44,562 nt of DNA, taken from the NCBI GenBank assembly GCA_020250175.1, contig JADCEN010000071.1:1-44562 (forward strand). The letters are read 5' to 3'. Source of the DNA: Rhodobacter sp. (GTDB lineage Bacteria > Pseudomonadota > Alphaproteobacteria > Rhodobacterales > Rhodobacteraceae). Position numbers and translations under genes: made by a program. Numbering within the stretch: position 1 is the first letter of the stretch; each line of letters starts with the position of its first letter. Positions 24,937 through 34,476 of this stretch are shown here, one piece after another. The notes under the pieces are model-generated. The model was not told the DNA's origin and ran no database searches. It saw nothing but the letters and a program-made list of their open reading frames with translations.

Positions 24937-26103
24937 ATGTCGCTATGGAAGCAGCTTGTGCTGATCTTGGGGCTGGTTGTGGCGGCAACGGGTCTGTCGG
25001 CGCGGTTCCTGCCCGCCTCGCACCCGGTTCTGCAGCGCATCGGCCTGCTGGCCCCGCTGGAGCGGCTTGGGCTCGTGGCACAGCCCCCGGAGGCCGATGC
25101 CTCCCTGGCCAAAGGCGGGCGTCCGGGCGCGGGCGGGGGTCCGGCAACGGTCATTGCCCTGGAAGCTGCGCCACAGGTGATGCGCGACATCGTCACCTCG
25201 ATCGGCACCGCGCGGGCCGCCCGATCCGTGATCCTGACGCCCGAGGTTGCGGGCAAGATCAGCACGCTGGCCGTCGCCTCGGGCGAATATGTCACGCAAG
25301 GCAGCCTGATTGCCGAACTGGACAGCCAGGCGGCCCGCATCGCGCTGGATCGTGCCGGGTTCATGCTGGCCGATGCCCAGGCCACGCTGGACCGCCTCAG
25401 GCGCCTGCAACAGTCAGGGTCAACCACCGAAACCCTGGTGCAAGAGGCGGAACTGGCGCTGCAGACCGCCCGGCTGGAACAGCGTGACGCCGAATTCGCC
25501 CTGTCGCAGCACCGCATCCTGGCCCCGATTGACGGCTGGGTCGGCATCCTTGCCGCCGAGGTGGGCAAGCAGGTTGATCCCGGCACGGAACTGACCCGCA
25601 TCGAAGACCGCTCCAGCCTGCTGGTGGAGTTCCGGGTGCCCGAACGCATCGTCAGCCGCATTGCTGCCGGGGATCCGGTCAGCGCCACCCCGCTGGCCGA
25701 TCCGGCGCTGAAGCTTGCGGGTACGATCCGCGCGCTGGACAACCGGGTGGATGAAACCAGCCGCACCCTGCTGGTGCAGGCCGCCATCGCCAATGGCGAG
25801 GATCGCCTGCGCCCCGGCATGGCGCTGCGCATGACGCTGACCTTCACTGGCGAGAGTCACCCGGCGGTCGATCCGCTGTCGATCCAGTGGGGGGCCGACG
25901 GGGCCTTTGTCTGGGCGGTGCGGGACGGCAAGGCGCAGCGCCTGCCGGTCCGCATCCTGCAACGCAACAGCGATGCGGTGCTGGTCGAGGGCGGTTTCCA
26001 GCCCGGTGACCTTGTTGTGACGGAAGGCGTGCAGGCCCTGCGCAAGGGGTCAGAGGTGCAGCTTGCCCCGCCGGGCGGGGCCGCCCCGGCCCCGAAAAGC
26101 TGA
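24937..26103 (+). CDS. RND efflux periplasmic adaptor (membrane fusion protein)
   Basis: 388 aa from ATG 24937, with GGGCGGGAG upstream. An N-terminal hydrophobic anchor (LVLILGLVVAATGLSARFL, 7-25) is followed by the lipoyl-like half (VILTPEVAGKI), a helical hairpin around 130-190, then IDGWVGIL and the beta-barrel, and a membrane-proximal C-terminal domain. It bridges the inner-membrane pump to an outer-membrane channel. The pump gene follows with a TGATG overlap. The hairpin is short, like heavy-metal or MexH-type adaptors. No outer-membrane channel gene is in the window. Confidence 0.9.
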   Translation: MSLWKQLVLILGLVVAATGLSARFLPASHPVLQRIGLLAPLERLGLVAQPPEADASLAKGGRPGAGGGPATVIALEAAPQVMRDIVTSIGTARAARSVILTPEVAGKISTLAVASGEYVTQGSLIAELDSQAARIALDRAGFMLADAQATLDRLRRLQQSGSTTETLVQEAELALQTARLEQRDAEFALSQHRILAPIDGWVGILAAEVGKQVDPGTELTRIEDRSSLLVEFRVPERIVSRIAAGDPVSATPLADPALKLAGTIRALDNRVDETSRTLLVQAAIANGEDRLRPGMALRMTLTFTGESHPAVDPLSIQWGADGAFVWAVRDGKAQRLPVRILQRNSDAVLVEGGFQPGDLVVTEGVQALRKGSEVQLAPPGGAAPAPKS

Positions 26104-29100
26104 TGTCCGCCCCCCGCCCCGCCCCGGACGACGCCGCCCTTGCCGGGTCCGGCACCGCGCTGTTCGTGCGCCGCCCGATCCTGGCCTTCGTGCTGAACGC
26201 GCTGATCGTGCTGGCGGGGCTGGCGGCCCTGTCGGGCGCGGAAATCCGCGAACTGCCCGAAGTGGACAGCCCGGTCGTGTCGATCAGCACAGGTTTTGAC
26301 GGGGCCGCGCCCGAAACCATCGACCGCGAGATCACGGCGGTGATCGAGGGCGCTGCCGGTCGGGTGGCGGGGGTGAAATCGATCTCCTCCTCGTCCCGGC
26401 AGGGATCAAGCCGCGTGACGGTGGAATTCCGCGATGACGTGGACCTTGATGTGGCCGCGACCGATCTGCGCGATGCCGTTGCCCGCATCCGCAACAGCCT
26501 GCCCGATGGGGCGGACGAGCCGCGCGTGGTCAAGGCCGATGCCAATTCCGACGCGGTGCTGCGTATTGCCGTCACCTCCCCCAGCCGAAGCGCGCAGGAC
26601 TTGACCCGGCTGGTCAATGACACGGTGCGGGACCGGCTGCTGGCCGCGCCGGGCGTGGCTGACCTGCAGATTTTCGGCGACCGCGAGCAGGTCTTCCGCG
26701 TGGATATCGACGCGATGCAGATGGCCGCCCGGGGCCTGACGCTGGCGGACCTGCGCGCGTCGCTGGCCAATGTGGCCTTTGATGCGCCCGCAGGCGAACT
26801 CAGCTCCAGCCGCCAGAGCATTCTGGTGCGCACCACCGCCCCGGTCACCTCGGCCCCCGAGTTCGAGGCGCTGGAAGTGGCCCCGGATGTGCGGCTGGGC
26901 GATGTGGCGCAGGTCACGCTGGGGCCGGAACCGGGGGCCTCGATCCTGCGGGCCAATGGTGAAACCGGCATCGGCCTGGGCATCATCCGGCAGGCGCAAA
27001 GCAACACGCTGGACATCTCGGCGGCGGTCACGCAGATCGTGACAGAGGTGCAGGCGATCCTGCCGCCCGATGTGCGCATCTTCATCACCTCGGATACTGC
27101 AACCTTCATCAAGGGCGCGATTCACGAGGTGGAAATCGCCCTTGGCCTGTCCGTGCTGATCGTGACCGCGATCATGTATGTCTTCCTGCGCGATCTCCGC
27201 GCCACGCTGATTCCGGCGATTGCCATTCCGGTGGCGCTGATCGGCACGCTTGCCGCAATCTGGCTGGCGGGATTTTCGATCAACATCCTGACCCTGCTGG
27301 CGCTGGTTCTGGCCACTGGAATAGTGGTGGACGATGCCATCGTGGTGCTGGAGAACATCGTGCGCCGCCGGTCCGAAGGCATGGGCGCGCGGGCCGCCGC
27401 CGTGCTGGGCACGCGGCAGGTGGTCTTTGCCGTCATCGCCACCACCACCACGCTGGCGGCGGTGTTCATTCCGCTTTCGTTCCTGCCGGGGCAGACGGGG
27501 GGGCTGTTCCGCGAGTTCGGCTTCACGCTTGCCGTTTCGGTGCTGCTGTCTTCGGTCACGGCGCTGACGCTGTGCCCGGTGCTGGCCAGCCGCTGGCTGC
27601 GCCCGGCGGACCCGGACCATGAGGCGCGCGGGCCGATGGTCTGGCTGGGCAACCGTCTGGCTGCATTCTACGCGGCCACGCTGCGCCTGGCGCTGGCGGC
27701 CCCCTTGGTGGCGGTGACGGCGGCGCTGATCTTTGCCGCCGTCGCGGCCCTGCTGTTCACCGGCCTGCGGCAGGAACTGACCCCGCCCGAGGACCGCGCG
27801 CTGATCCTTATCAGCATCCAGGCGCCGCAGGGCGTGGCGCTGGACTATACCGACGGCAAGATGCGCGACATCGAGGCGCTGCTGGAACCGCTGCGCGCCA
27901 GCGGCGAGGTGACCAATGTCTTTGCCATCGCCGGACAGGGGTCCGACAGCCGGGGATTCATGGTGATCACGCTGGCTGACTGGGCCAAGCGCAGCCGCAG
28001 CCAGCAAGAGATTGCCGCCGGGATCACCGCCCAGCTGCGCGGCATCATCGGCATCCGCGCCTTTGCGATCCAGTCCAATTCGCTGGGCATCCGCGGCGCG
28101 GGCAGCGGGCTGTCCTTTGCCGTGGTGGGCGACGATTACACCGCTCTGGCCGACGGCGCGCGCAGGCTGGTCGAGGCGATGGAACAGAACCCGGCCTTCG
28201 GGCAGGTGCGCCTGGGCTATGACACGACGCAGCCGCAACTGTTCATCGAGGTGGACCGTGCCCGCGCCGCCGACCTTGGCATCAACATCGACGGCATGGG
28301 CGAGGCGCTGCAGGCGGTGCTGGACGGGCGCAGCGTGGGTACCGTGTTTCTGAACGACGAAAGCTTTGACATCAAACTGGTGTCCACCGCCGATCCGGTG
28401 AACGACCCCGGCGATCTGGAACGGGTCTTTGTGCGGGCAGGCGACGGCAGGATGGTGCCGGTTTCCACTTTCGTCAGCCTGACCGAACGCGCCATTGCCC
28501 CCGAACTCAGCCGCGAGGCGCAGATGCGGTCGGTGCCCATAAGCGCGGGCCTGACCCCTGCCCTGCCTTTGGGTGCCGCGCTGGCCGAGGTCAGGCTGCT
28601 TGCAGCCGCTGTGCTGCCCCCCGACAGCCGCATCGTACCGCTGGGCGAGGCGGCGACCTTTGGCGAAACCTCGTCCGGGTTGCTGCTGACTTTCGGCTTT
28701 GCGATCCTGATCGTGTTTCTGGTGCTGGCGGCACAATTCGAAAGCTTTGTCTCTGCCGTCATCGTCATGGCGACGGTGCCGCTGGGGCTGGCCTGCGCCA
28801 TCTTTGCCCTGGTGCTGACCGGCGGCAGCCTGAATGTCTACAGCCAGATCGGGCTGGTGCTGCTGGTGGGGATCATGGCCAAGAACGGGATTCTCATCGT
28901 GGAATTCGCCAACCAGCTGCGCGACGAAGGCGCCTCCGTGCGCGAGGCGATCGAGCGCGCCTCGGTGATCCGGCTGCGCCCGGTGATGATGACGATGGTC
29001 GCGACTGTGCTGGGCGGCGTGCCACTGATCTTCGCCTTTGGTGCCGGGGCCGAGGCGCGCGAGGTGCTGGGATGGATCATCGTGGGCGGGCTGGGCCTGG

Positions 29101-29225
29101 CCACCATCGCCACGCTTTACATCACGCCGGTTGCCTATCTGCTGCTGGCGGGCCTGTCAAAGCCAAGGGCGGCAGAGACCGCCCTGCTGCGCCAGGAGCT
29201 GCAGGAGGCCGCAAACAAAGGCTGA
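26103..29225 (+). CDS. RND-family efflux transporter, inner-membrane pump
   Basis: 1040 aa, full AcrB/MexF length. FVRRPILAFVLNALIVLAGL is the first membrane helix; the proton-relay pair D410/D411 lies in GIVVDDAIVVLENIV. The second half repeats the fold (LLLTFGFAILIVFLVLAAQF, then MAKNGILIVEFANQLRDEG). Two large periplasmic loops lie between helices 1-2 and 7-8. It expels drugs or other amphiphiles by proton antiport, in complex with the adaptor encoded just upstream. Substrate not deducible; sequence is closest in feel to the HAE1/multidrug group. Confidence 0.93.
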   Translation: MSAPRPAPDDAALAGSGTALFVRRPILAFVLNALIVLAGLAALSGAEIRELPEVDSPVVSISTGFDGAAPETIDREITAVIEGAAGRVAGVKSISSSSRQGSSRVTVEFRDDVDLDVAATDLRDAVARIRNSLPDGADEPRVVKADANSDAVLRIAVTSPSRSAQDLTRLVNDTVRDRLLAAPGVADLQIFGDREQVFRVDIDAMQMAARGLTLADLRASLANVAFDAPAGELSSSRQSILVRTTAPVTSAPEFEALEVAPDVRLGDVAQVTLGPEPGASILRANGETGIGLGIIRQAQSNTLDISAAVTQIVTEVQAILPPDVRIFITSDTATFIKGAIHEVEIALGLSVLIVTAIMYVFLRDLRATLIPAIAIPVALIGTLAAIWLAGFSINILTLLALVLATGIVVDDAIVVLENIVRRRSEGMGARAAAVLGTRQVVFAVIATTTTLAAVFIPLSFLPGQTGGLFREFGFTLAVSVLLSSVTALTLCPVLASRWLRPADPDHEARGPMVWLGNRLAAFYAATLRLALAAPLVAVTAALIFAAVAALLFTGLRQELTPPEDRALILISIQAPQGVALDYTDGKMRDIEALLEPLRASGEVTNVFAIAGQGSDSRGFMVITLADWAKRSRSQQEIAAGITAQLRGIIGIRAFAIQSNSLGIRGAGSGLSFAVVGDDYTALADGARRLVEAMEQNPAFGQVRLGYDTTQPQLFIEVDRARAADLGINIDGMGEALQAVLDGRSVGTVFLNDESFDIKLVSTADPVNDPGDLERVFVRAGDGRMVPVSTFVSLTERAIAPELSREAQMRSVPISAGLTPALPLGAALAEVRLLAAAVLPPDSRIVPLGEAATFGETSSGLLLTFGFAILIVFLVLAAQFESFVSAVIVMATVPLGLACAIFALVLTGGSLNVYSQIGLVLLVGIMAKNGILIVEFANQLRDEGASVREAIERASVIRLRPVMMTMVATVLGGVPLIFAFGAGAEAREVLGWIIVGGLGLATIATLYITPVAYLLLAGLSKPRAAETALLRQELQEAANKG

Positions 29226-29291
29226 CGGCGCATCCAAGGGACCAGGGCCACAGGCCTTGGCGGCGGGGTTTTCCGGCATCATTGCCCGATG

Positions 29292-29308
29292 GGGCCTGCC
29301 GCAGGCCC
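29292..29308. terminator. Possible terminator hairpin after pump gene
   Basis: GGGCCTGC (29292-29299) and GCAGGCCC (29301-29308) are complementary. It lies 67 bases past the pump stop, in the convergent gap with the small gene at 29388. No T-run follows. Confidence 0.3.
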
Positions 29309-29387
29309 AGGTCATCCGGCCCCGGCCGGGGCCATCCGGGCAGGGCGGCGCGGCACGGGGGCTGCGTGACGCGGCCAAAGGCTGGCG

Positions 29388-29552
29388 TCAGCGTGGCTTT
29401 CTGGCATCGGCCGCCGCCTTCAGGCGCGCCAGCAGCGCGGTTTTCGGCGCAGGCTTTCCGAAGGGGTTCTTTTCCGACCCCTTGGAATTGTGTTCGTGGT
29501 GGCGCGGCGTGCCCTTGCCCATCTTGGGCGATCCGGACTTTCCGTAATCCAT
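29388..29552 (-). CDS. Small conserved basic protein
   Basis: 54 aa, MDYGKSGSPKMGKG then TPRHHEHNSKGSEKNPF, with a helical Ala/Lys/Leu tail. I recall near-identical short proteins throughout Rhodobacteraceae, with no assigned function. The many Lys/His residues and lack of a hydrophobic core suggest a nucleic-acid or ribosome-associated peptide, which is a guess. The ATG at 29552 starts the conserved part. tRNA-His lies just upstream on the same strand and might share transcription. Confidence 0.7.
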   Translation of the reverse strand: MDYGKSGSPKMGKGTPRHHEHNSKGSEKNPFGKPAPKTALLARLKAAADARKPR

Positions 29553-29644
29553 CGCTGCGGGCCTTGTCCCTTCGGCCTGACATGGCCGTATCGCGCCCGG
29601 AGCACTCAGACCTTGGGCCAGCACGGGGCGCAGAAGTGCCGCCT

Positions 29645-29721
29645 TGGTACCGACGCCCCGGCTCGAACGGGGGACCCCCAGATCCACAATCTGGTGCTCT
29701 AACCAACTGAGCTACGTCGGC
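29645..29721 (-). tRNA. tRNA-His (anticodon GTG)
   Basis: Minus-strand cloverleaf with D-arm GCTC/GAGC, anticodon stem CCAGA/TCTGG around loop TTGTGGA (GTG), T-arm CCCCG/CGGGG with TTCGAGC, and encoded CCA. The acceptor is GCCGACG/CGTCGGT with G1:U72, discriminator A, and no encoded G at -1 (that base is T). This is the pattern known for alphaproteobacterial tRNA-His. Confidence 0.95.
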
Positions 29722-29901
29722 ACTCGGGCGCGATGTACCGCCCCAACCCGGTGATTGCAAGCGGAAGTCTGCGCCGCAGACCAACGGCCCTGCCCGCCTG
29801 TGCCCAAGTGCTGCGCCGTGGGGCCAGACCACCCCGGCGGGTTTTCCTTGCGAAACCCGGGCCAAAGCGTTACCCCGCATCACCTTGACTACGGGGCCGA
29901 C

Positions 29902-30129
29902 ATGAGCATCGACAAGCAAAGCGACATCGCCGCCAACCTGCAGATCGGCCCGACCAGCCTTGGCATGGTCCGGATCTATGTCGAGGCCGAGGGCGTGGAC
30001 CTGCCCCTGGATTTCGAACCCGAAGAGGCCCTGGAAATTGCCGAAGAACTGCGCGCCGCCGCCGAACGCGCCCGCGCCATGGCCAGGTCCGATGCCCCGA
30101 AAGCGCCTGGACCCGCATCGCGCGGGTAG
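29902..30129 (+). CDS. DUF6324-type small protein
   Basis: 75 aa. MSIDKQSDIAANLQIGPTS, then GMVRIYVEAEGVDLPLDFEPEEALEIAEEL, matches a small alphaproteobacterial family I recall as DUF6324. An N-terminal beta-rich half is followed by an acidic helical segment (about 40-60) and a disordered tail. No catalytic residues are apparent. It starts at ATG 29902 because the conserved sequence starts there. Function unknown. Confidence 0.7.
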   Translation: MSIDKQSDIAANLQIGPTSLGMVRIYVEAEGVDLPLDFEPEEALEIAEELRAAAERARAMARSDAPKAPGPASRG

Positions 30130-30759
30130 CACTGTGGTCCCGCTGTTCCGCCTTCGGCATTTTCTTCCCGACAGATGCCGGTGGCGGCACCGGGGCGCGC
30201 GTTTCACCGCCCATCGGCAGGGCGCGGGTTCCGACCGGGCTGATCGGGCAGCCAAGCTATGGGGTGGACGCTTCGTTGCATTCGGGTGCTGAAACAGCAT
30301 CCCCGCCGCCTGCCGGACGGGAAATTCATCCTGATCAATCGCAAAGGCGGCTTGCCGTTGCGGGCGGACCCCGAAACGCGCCACGCATCCCGCCCGGTCA
30401 GAAACCACGCTCGCATGAAGACCGTTCGCATCGGCACCACACAGGCCAGACCGCGCAAGGCGCGCGCGGAAGAATGTCCTTTTTCCGGCCAGTGGTCCAT
30501 GCGGTTGGTACCTTGCCGCAGCCTGATCGGGGTGCTTCACCAGCCGTCACCCTGGCACATCCAGGCCGCCGGGGGGCGTCCCCCCCCCCCATAGGTGACG
30601 GAAACCGTCCGGGGGCTGCGCGGGTGATGGACGGGCAAATGCGAGGCTTGACGCGCGGGCAAAGCCGAATTTCGGGTTTGCCGGTTGACAGGCTGGCGAC
30701 ACAGGTGGTACCCGATGTACCGCGATGGGAAACACAGAGAAATCAATTGTTTGCCCGGC
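30130..30759. other. Gene-free stretch with repeat R1 and C-run
   Basis: Between the DUF6324 gene and tRNA-Val. It holds repeat R1 copy c (about 30280-30450) and an 11-base C-run at 30580-30590 just after six G. I see no gene. Confidence 0.55.
30280..30450 (+). repeat. Dispersed repeat R1, copy c
   Basis: GGGTGCTGAAACAGCATCCC, then a GGACGGGAAATTCATCCTGAT block, GGCGG and CGGGCGGACCCC. It aligns across about 160 bases with 44.25-44.43 kb (GGACAGGAAGATCATCCTGAT) and more weakly with 21.0 kb. Confidence 0.55.
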
Positions 30760-30835
<76 letters not shown>

Positions 30836-31735
30836 AAATCTTGAAATAGAACGGCTTTATCGCCCCTGTTTCAACAGGGGTACCCTTGGGATGCCCCGGC
30901 AATCGACCTGGGGAAGGCGCGTCAGCCTGCCCCCGGAGGTGATCAAAAGGGGACAGGGACACGCGCCTGGGCACGCGACCTAAAAGGCACTCCGGACGGT
31001 TGTTTGGACTGGCGCAAAGATCGGGCTTGCAGGGCAAACCGGTGCAGATGCCGCCGGAGCGGGCGTTGACAGGCTGCTGTCAGGGCCTGCCAAGGCCGAC
31101 GCGGCAGTAACGCCCAAGGTGCCGTCCAAGGCGGTCAACTGCCGATATGGGAACGGCAGCGGGATAGCACGGGCGGGATTTCACTTTTCCGGTTCGGCAA
31201 GACGCTTTGAAGCTGCACGCCGCTTTGCGCGGAACCGGTGTTTCCGGCGATCTGCCTGCGCGGGATCGGGCTGGTCGAACCCTTCAGCCTTCGGGTCATC
31301 ACCGACCGAATTCTGCCGTTCCAGCGCGCAGCATCCCTGATCGGGGTCATGTACCCTGCCCCGGTCTTTTGACCCCGACACAATCCGTGCATGTGAAACT
31401 GAACGCGGGAACAGGGGAACCGCGCGGGGCATGGTCTGGACAAAGCCAAGCCCGCCGCCCGCATTCCCAACCTGGCCGCGCCTTTCCGCCGCCAGGGCCT
31501 GCCCGCCCCGCCCAAGGCGGATCGCAAGACGCGCGTGATCCTGCAACATGACCGCGATGTTCGGGCGCGGCCCAAGGCCGAAGGGGGGCTTTCAGACAGG
31601 GGCGAATTCCGCCCTGCGCCGGGCACCGGGGGTGCAGGCGCTTTGCCGGCCCGCCCGCAGCGGCCCCCCTGAACGGCAGCAACCTGCGAAACGGTGCCGC
31701 CGCCCTGCACGGACGGCAGGGGCGATGCCCCCATG
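30836..31735. other. 900-base stretch without a gene
   Basis: After tRNA-Val. The only local signal is a hairpin at 30863-30880 (CCCCTGTT/AACAGGGG), perhaps the tRNA terminator. Several open frames exist but are proline/arginine-rich with no family motif or binding site. No repeat of the tRNA 3' end was seen, so no integrated element is indicated. Confidence 0.5.
30863..30880 (+). terminator. Hairpin downstream of tRNA-Val
   Basis: Eight-base arms 30863-30870 and 30873-30880 are perfectly complementary; in practice six pairs with a loop of about six bases. Lacks a T-run. Confidence 0.35.
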
Positions 31736-32170
31736 TCAGTTCTTCGGAACCTGCAGGCTTTGCACATACTCGCCCAGCTGAACCAGCCGGACCGGCGTTG
31801 GCGTGGCAATGCCGTCGCCACTGTCGAACAGGACAAGGTCGCCATCCAGCAGCGGGGCGAATCTGGGCATCACCCGGCCATCCTCCTGCGCATAGCCCCA
31901 GATTTGGGCCATCACGCGCGTCATCGGGAACGTACCGCCGTTGCGCGCCGCGATCGTGGTCAGGTTCGCCGGGGCCTTGGAGAGCGACGCGGCCGCCTCG
32001 CCATTCCCCGTGCCGCCCGAGCCGTGGCAGGCGGCGCAATAGTTTTGGAAATCCTCCGCCCCCGTCGGGATTGCTCCGGCCGTTTCGGTTGGTCCGCCGG
32101 GAACACAGGCCGCAAGAGCGGTCATCAGGGCCAGCGGCACGATCAGGGCAAAGGGCTTTACAGGCTGCAT
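31736..32170 (-). CDS. Lipoprotein c-type cytochrome
   Basis: 144 aa from ATG 32170, with AAGGAGG five bases upstream; a GTG two codons earlier overlaps that site. A lipoprotein signal peptide ends in LAAC (lipid Cys22). One haem motif CAACH (45-49) in QNYCAACHGSGGTGNGE, and a likely sixth-ligand Met in RVMPRF. The single class I cytochrome c fold is about 100 residues. It probably sits on the outer face of the inner membrane and carries electrons for a dehydrogenase or oxidase not in the window. Downstream of lolD but 215 bases away, so a separate transcript. Confidence 0.85.
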   Translation of the reverse strand: MQPVKPFALIVPLALMTALAACVPGGPTETAGAIPTGAEDFQNYCAACHGSGGTGNGEAAASLSKAPANLTTIAARNGGTFPMTRVMAQIWGYAQEDGRVMPRFAPLLDGDLVLFDSGDGIATPTPVRLVQLGEYVQSLQVPKN

Positions 32171-32385
32171 CGACACCTCCTTGTTCTGTTTTGAGCAATC
32201 AAACCATTTCGGCCCGCTTCGCGCAATCGCGTTGCGCAGAGGCGGTGCCGGGACCTGGATGTTCGCCGGGCCTGAAATGGCCCTGGCCCCTGTTCAGCTT
32301 CGCCCGCCGTCCTTCCGGCCTAAACCCCGGCCAGGGTCAAACCTGCGCGGCAAAGGCGTGCCCGCCCGGGCCCGGCGGGACGGGG

Positions 32386-33066
32386 TCAGATCACCACGCG
32401 CCCCGCCTCCAGCCGCACGATCCGGTCCATCCGTGCGGCAAGCGCCGGATTGTGCGTGGCAATCAGCGCCGAAAGACCGGTTTCGCGCACCACCTCCATC
32501 AGGGTGGCAAAGACCTGATCGGATGTCGCGGGGTCCAGATTGCCGGTGGGCTCATCGGCCAGCAGCAGCCTGGGGCGGTTCGCCAGCGCCCGGCAGAAGG
32601 CCACGCGCTGCTGCTCGCCGCCCGAAAGCGCCGCCGGGCGATGCCTGGCCCGCGCGGCGATGCCCACACGGGACAGAAGGTTCATCGCCCGCGCTTCGGC
32701 TGCCCCGCGCGCCTCGCCATTGGCAAGCTGCGGCAGGACGATGTTTTCCAGCGCCGAGAATTCGGGCAGCAGGTGGTGGAACTGGTAGATGAAACCGACC
32801 TCGCCGCGCCGTGCGGCCGTGCGGGCACCGTCGCCCAGCCCCCCCATCGCCCGGCCCGCCAGCCGCATCTGGCCCGCATCCGGCGTATCCAGCAGCCCGG
32901 CGATATGCAGCAGCGTCGATTTGCCGGCCCCCGACGGGGCGACCAGCGCCACGACCTCGCCCGTCGCCACCGACAGCGTGGCCCCGCGCAGCACCTGCAC
33001 TTCGCCGGGGGTGCCCGCGTTATAGGTCTTGGCAATCGCGTCCAGAACCAGCATCGGCTCATTCAT
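32386..33066 (-). CDS. lolD: Lipoprotein-releasing ABC transporter ATPase LolD
   Basis: 226 aa. Walker [10 protein letters not shown] near 43-51, signature LSGGEQQR, Walker [13 protein letters not shown] and switch-loop ATHN. The GNLD after the Walker B is typical of LolD and MacB-type ATPases. With LolC it forms the inner-membrane complex that extracts outer-membrane lipoproteins and hands them to LolA. It overlaps lolC by eight bases (lolC stop after the lolD start), showing one operon. Confidence 0.93.
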   Translation of the reverse strand: MNEPMLVLDAIAKTYNAGTPGEVQVLRGATLSVATGEVVALVAPSGAGKSTLLHIAGLLDTPDAGQMRLAGRAMGGLGDGARTAARRGEVGFIYQFHHLLPEFSALENIVLPQLANGEARGAAEARAMNLLSRVGIAARARHRPAALSGGEQQRVAFCRALANRPRLLLADEPTGNLDPATSDQVFATLMEVVRETGLSALIATHNPALAARMDRIVRLEAGRVVI

Positions 33067-34345
33067 AGCGCAGCGCCTCGACCGGGTTCATCCGGGCTGC
33101 GCGCCGCGCCGGAAAGATGGTGACGATGAACGAAAGGCCCAGCGACAGGGCGACGGCAGACAGCACGTCACCCAGTTGCAGCCTGGCGGGCAGCGCATAG
33201 ATGCCCCGGATCGACGGGTCCCAGACCCCGCCGCCCGCGACATAGTTCACCAGTGAAAAGACCGGGTCGATATAGATTGCAAACAGGCAGCCCAGGATCA
33301 CGCCCAGTGCGGTACCGATCAGCCCGGTGCAGGCCCCGCAGATGAAGAAAATGCGCAGGACCGACCCCTCGGTCAGCCCCATGGTGCGCAGGATGCCGAT
33401 GTCGCGCCCCTTGTTCTTCACCAGCATGATCAGCCCCGAGACGATGTTCATCGCCGCGATCAGCACCAGGATCGACAGGATGACGAACATCACATTATCC
33501 TCGATGTCCAGCGCCCGCAGGAAGCTTCCCGCCGAGTCGCGCCAGGACCACAGCAGGGTGCGCTCGCCGCCCGCCGCCAGCAGGGCCGGGGTCAGGTCAT
33601 CAACCCGGTCGGGATCCTTTACCATCACCTCGATCTCATCGGCCATGCCTTCACGGTTGAAATAGGCCTGGGCTTCGGCAAAGGGCATGTAGACGCGGGT
33701 CTGGTCGATGTCCCAGCGGCCTGCCGAAAAGACATAGACCACCTCATAGGCGTTCACCCGCGGGCTGGTGCCTAAGGCGGTCTTCACCCCGTCCGGCGTG
33801 ATCAGCCGGATGCGGTCGCCCACTGTCACCCCCAGTTCGCGCGCGACACCCGAGCCGATGGCGATACCCTCGTCAAAGCGGGCGATATCGCCTGCGCTCA
33901 GGGCCGACTGCGCTATGCGCGGCAGGCTCCGCAGGTCTTCGCTGCGGATGCCAAAAACCTGCACGCCGGCGTTGCGGCCGCCCTGCGTGGCCATGGCCTG
34001 GCCCCTGATCAGCGGGGCCGCGCGGGTAACCCCCGCCACGCCGCGCAGGCGCGCCGCCAATGCGTCGTAATCCTGAATGGTCCGCAGCGTCTGGCCCGTG
34101 TCCGCCACCCACGGGGTGGAATAGACGGTGACATGGGCATTGGCCCCCAGGATGGTATCGACAAACTCCGCCCGGAACCCCGCCCGCACCGCCAGCGTCG
34201 CGATCAGGGCAAAGACGGCCAGGGTGATGCCGATCAGGCTGATCCAGGTCATCACCGAAACCCCGCCCTCGGCTCGCCGCGCCCGCAAATAGCGCCAGGC
34301 GATCATCCATTCGAACGGGGCAAAGGGGGGGGTGCGGGTGGCCAT
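33059..34345 (-). CDS. lolC: Lipoprotein-releasing system transmembrane protein LolC/LolE
   Basis: 428 aa. One N-terminal helix ([19 protein letters not shown], near 31-49) follows the [12 protein letters not shown] entry common to LolC/LolE. A periplasmic MacB_PCD-type domain spans about 55-275, and three C-terminal helices follow from about 290. FtsX-like ending NPVEALRYE. Alphaproteobacteria often have one such protein working as a homodimer with LolD, and no second paralogue is visible here. Translationally coupled with lolD. Confidence 0.92.
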   Translation of the reverse strand: MATRTPPFAPFEWMIAWRYLRARRAEGGVSVMTWISLIGITLAVFALIATLAVRAGFRAEFVDTILGANAHVTVYSTPWVADTGQTLRTIQDYDALAARLRGVAGVTRAAPLIRGQAMATQGGRNAGVQVFGIRSEDLRSLPRIAQSALSAGDIARFDEGIAIGSGVARELGVTVGDRIRLITPDGVKTALGTSPRVNAYEVVYVFSAGRWDIDQTRVYMPFAEAQAYFNREGMADEIEVMVKDPDRVDDLTPALLAAGGERTLLWSWRDSAGSFLRALDIEDNVMFVILSILVLIAAMNIVSGLIMLVKNKGRDIGILRTMGLTEGSVLRIFFICGACTGLIGTALGVILGCLFAIYIDPVFSLVNYVAGGGVWDPSIRGIYALPARLQLGDVLSAVALSLGLSFIVTIFPARRAARMNPVEALRYE

Positions 34346-34476
34346 GGGTATCCTTGCGGGCGGGACCGCCCCCTGCTTGTTTTCTGTTCAGAAGTATCCT
34401 CGGGGGTGAGGAGCGAAAGGGAACCCTCCGGTGGAGGGTTTCCGCGACGAACGCCCGGCCTGTCGGCGGGGCGCTG

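Noticed and set aside
26406-28736. 776-codon open frame on the minus strand
   Set aside because: It lies exactly opposite the RND pump, is His/Arg/Gln-rich, and is the usual shadow of a GC-rich gene.
31400-31680. Plus-strand open frame beginning near DKAKPAARIPNLAAP
   Set aside because: Pro/Arg-rich, no start with a binding site, no family resemblance.
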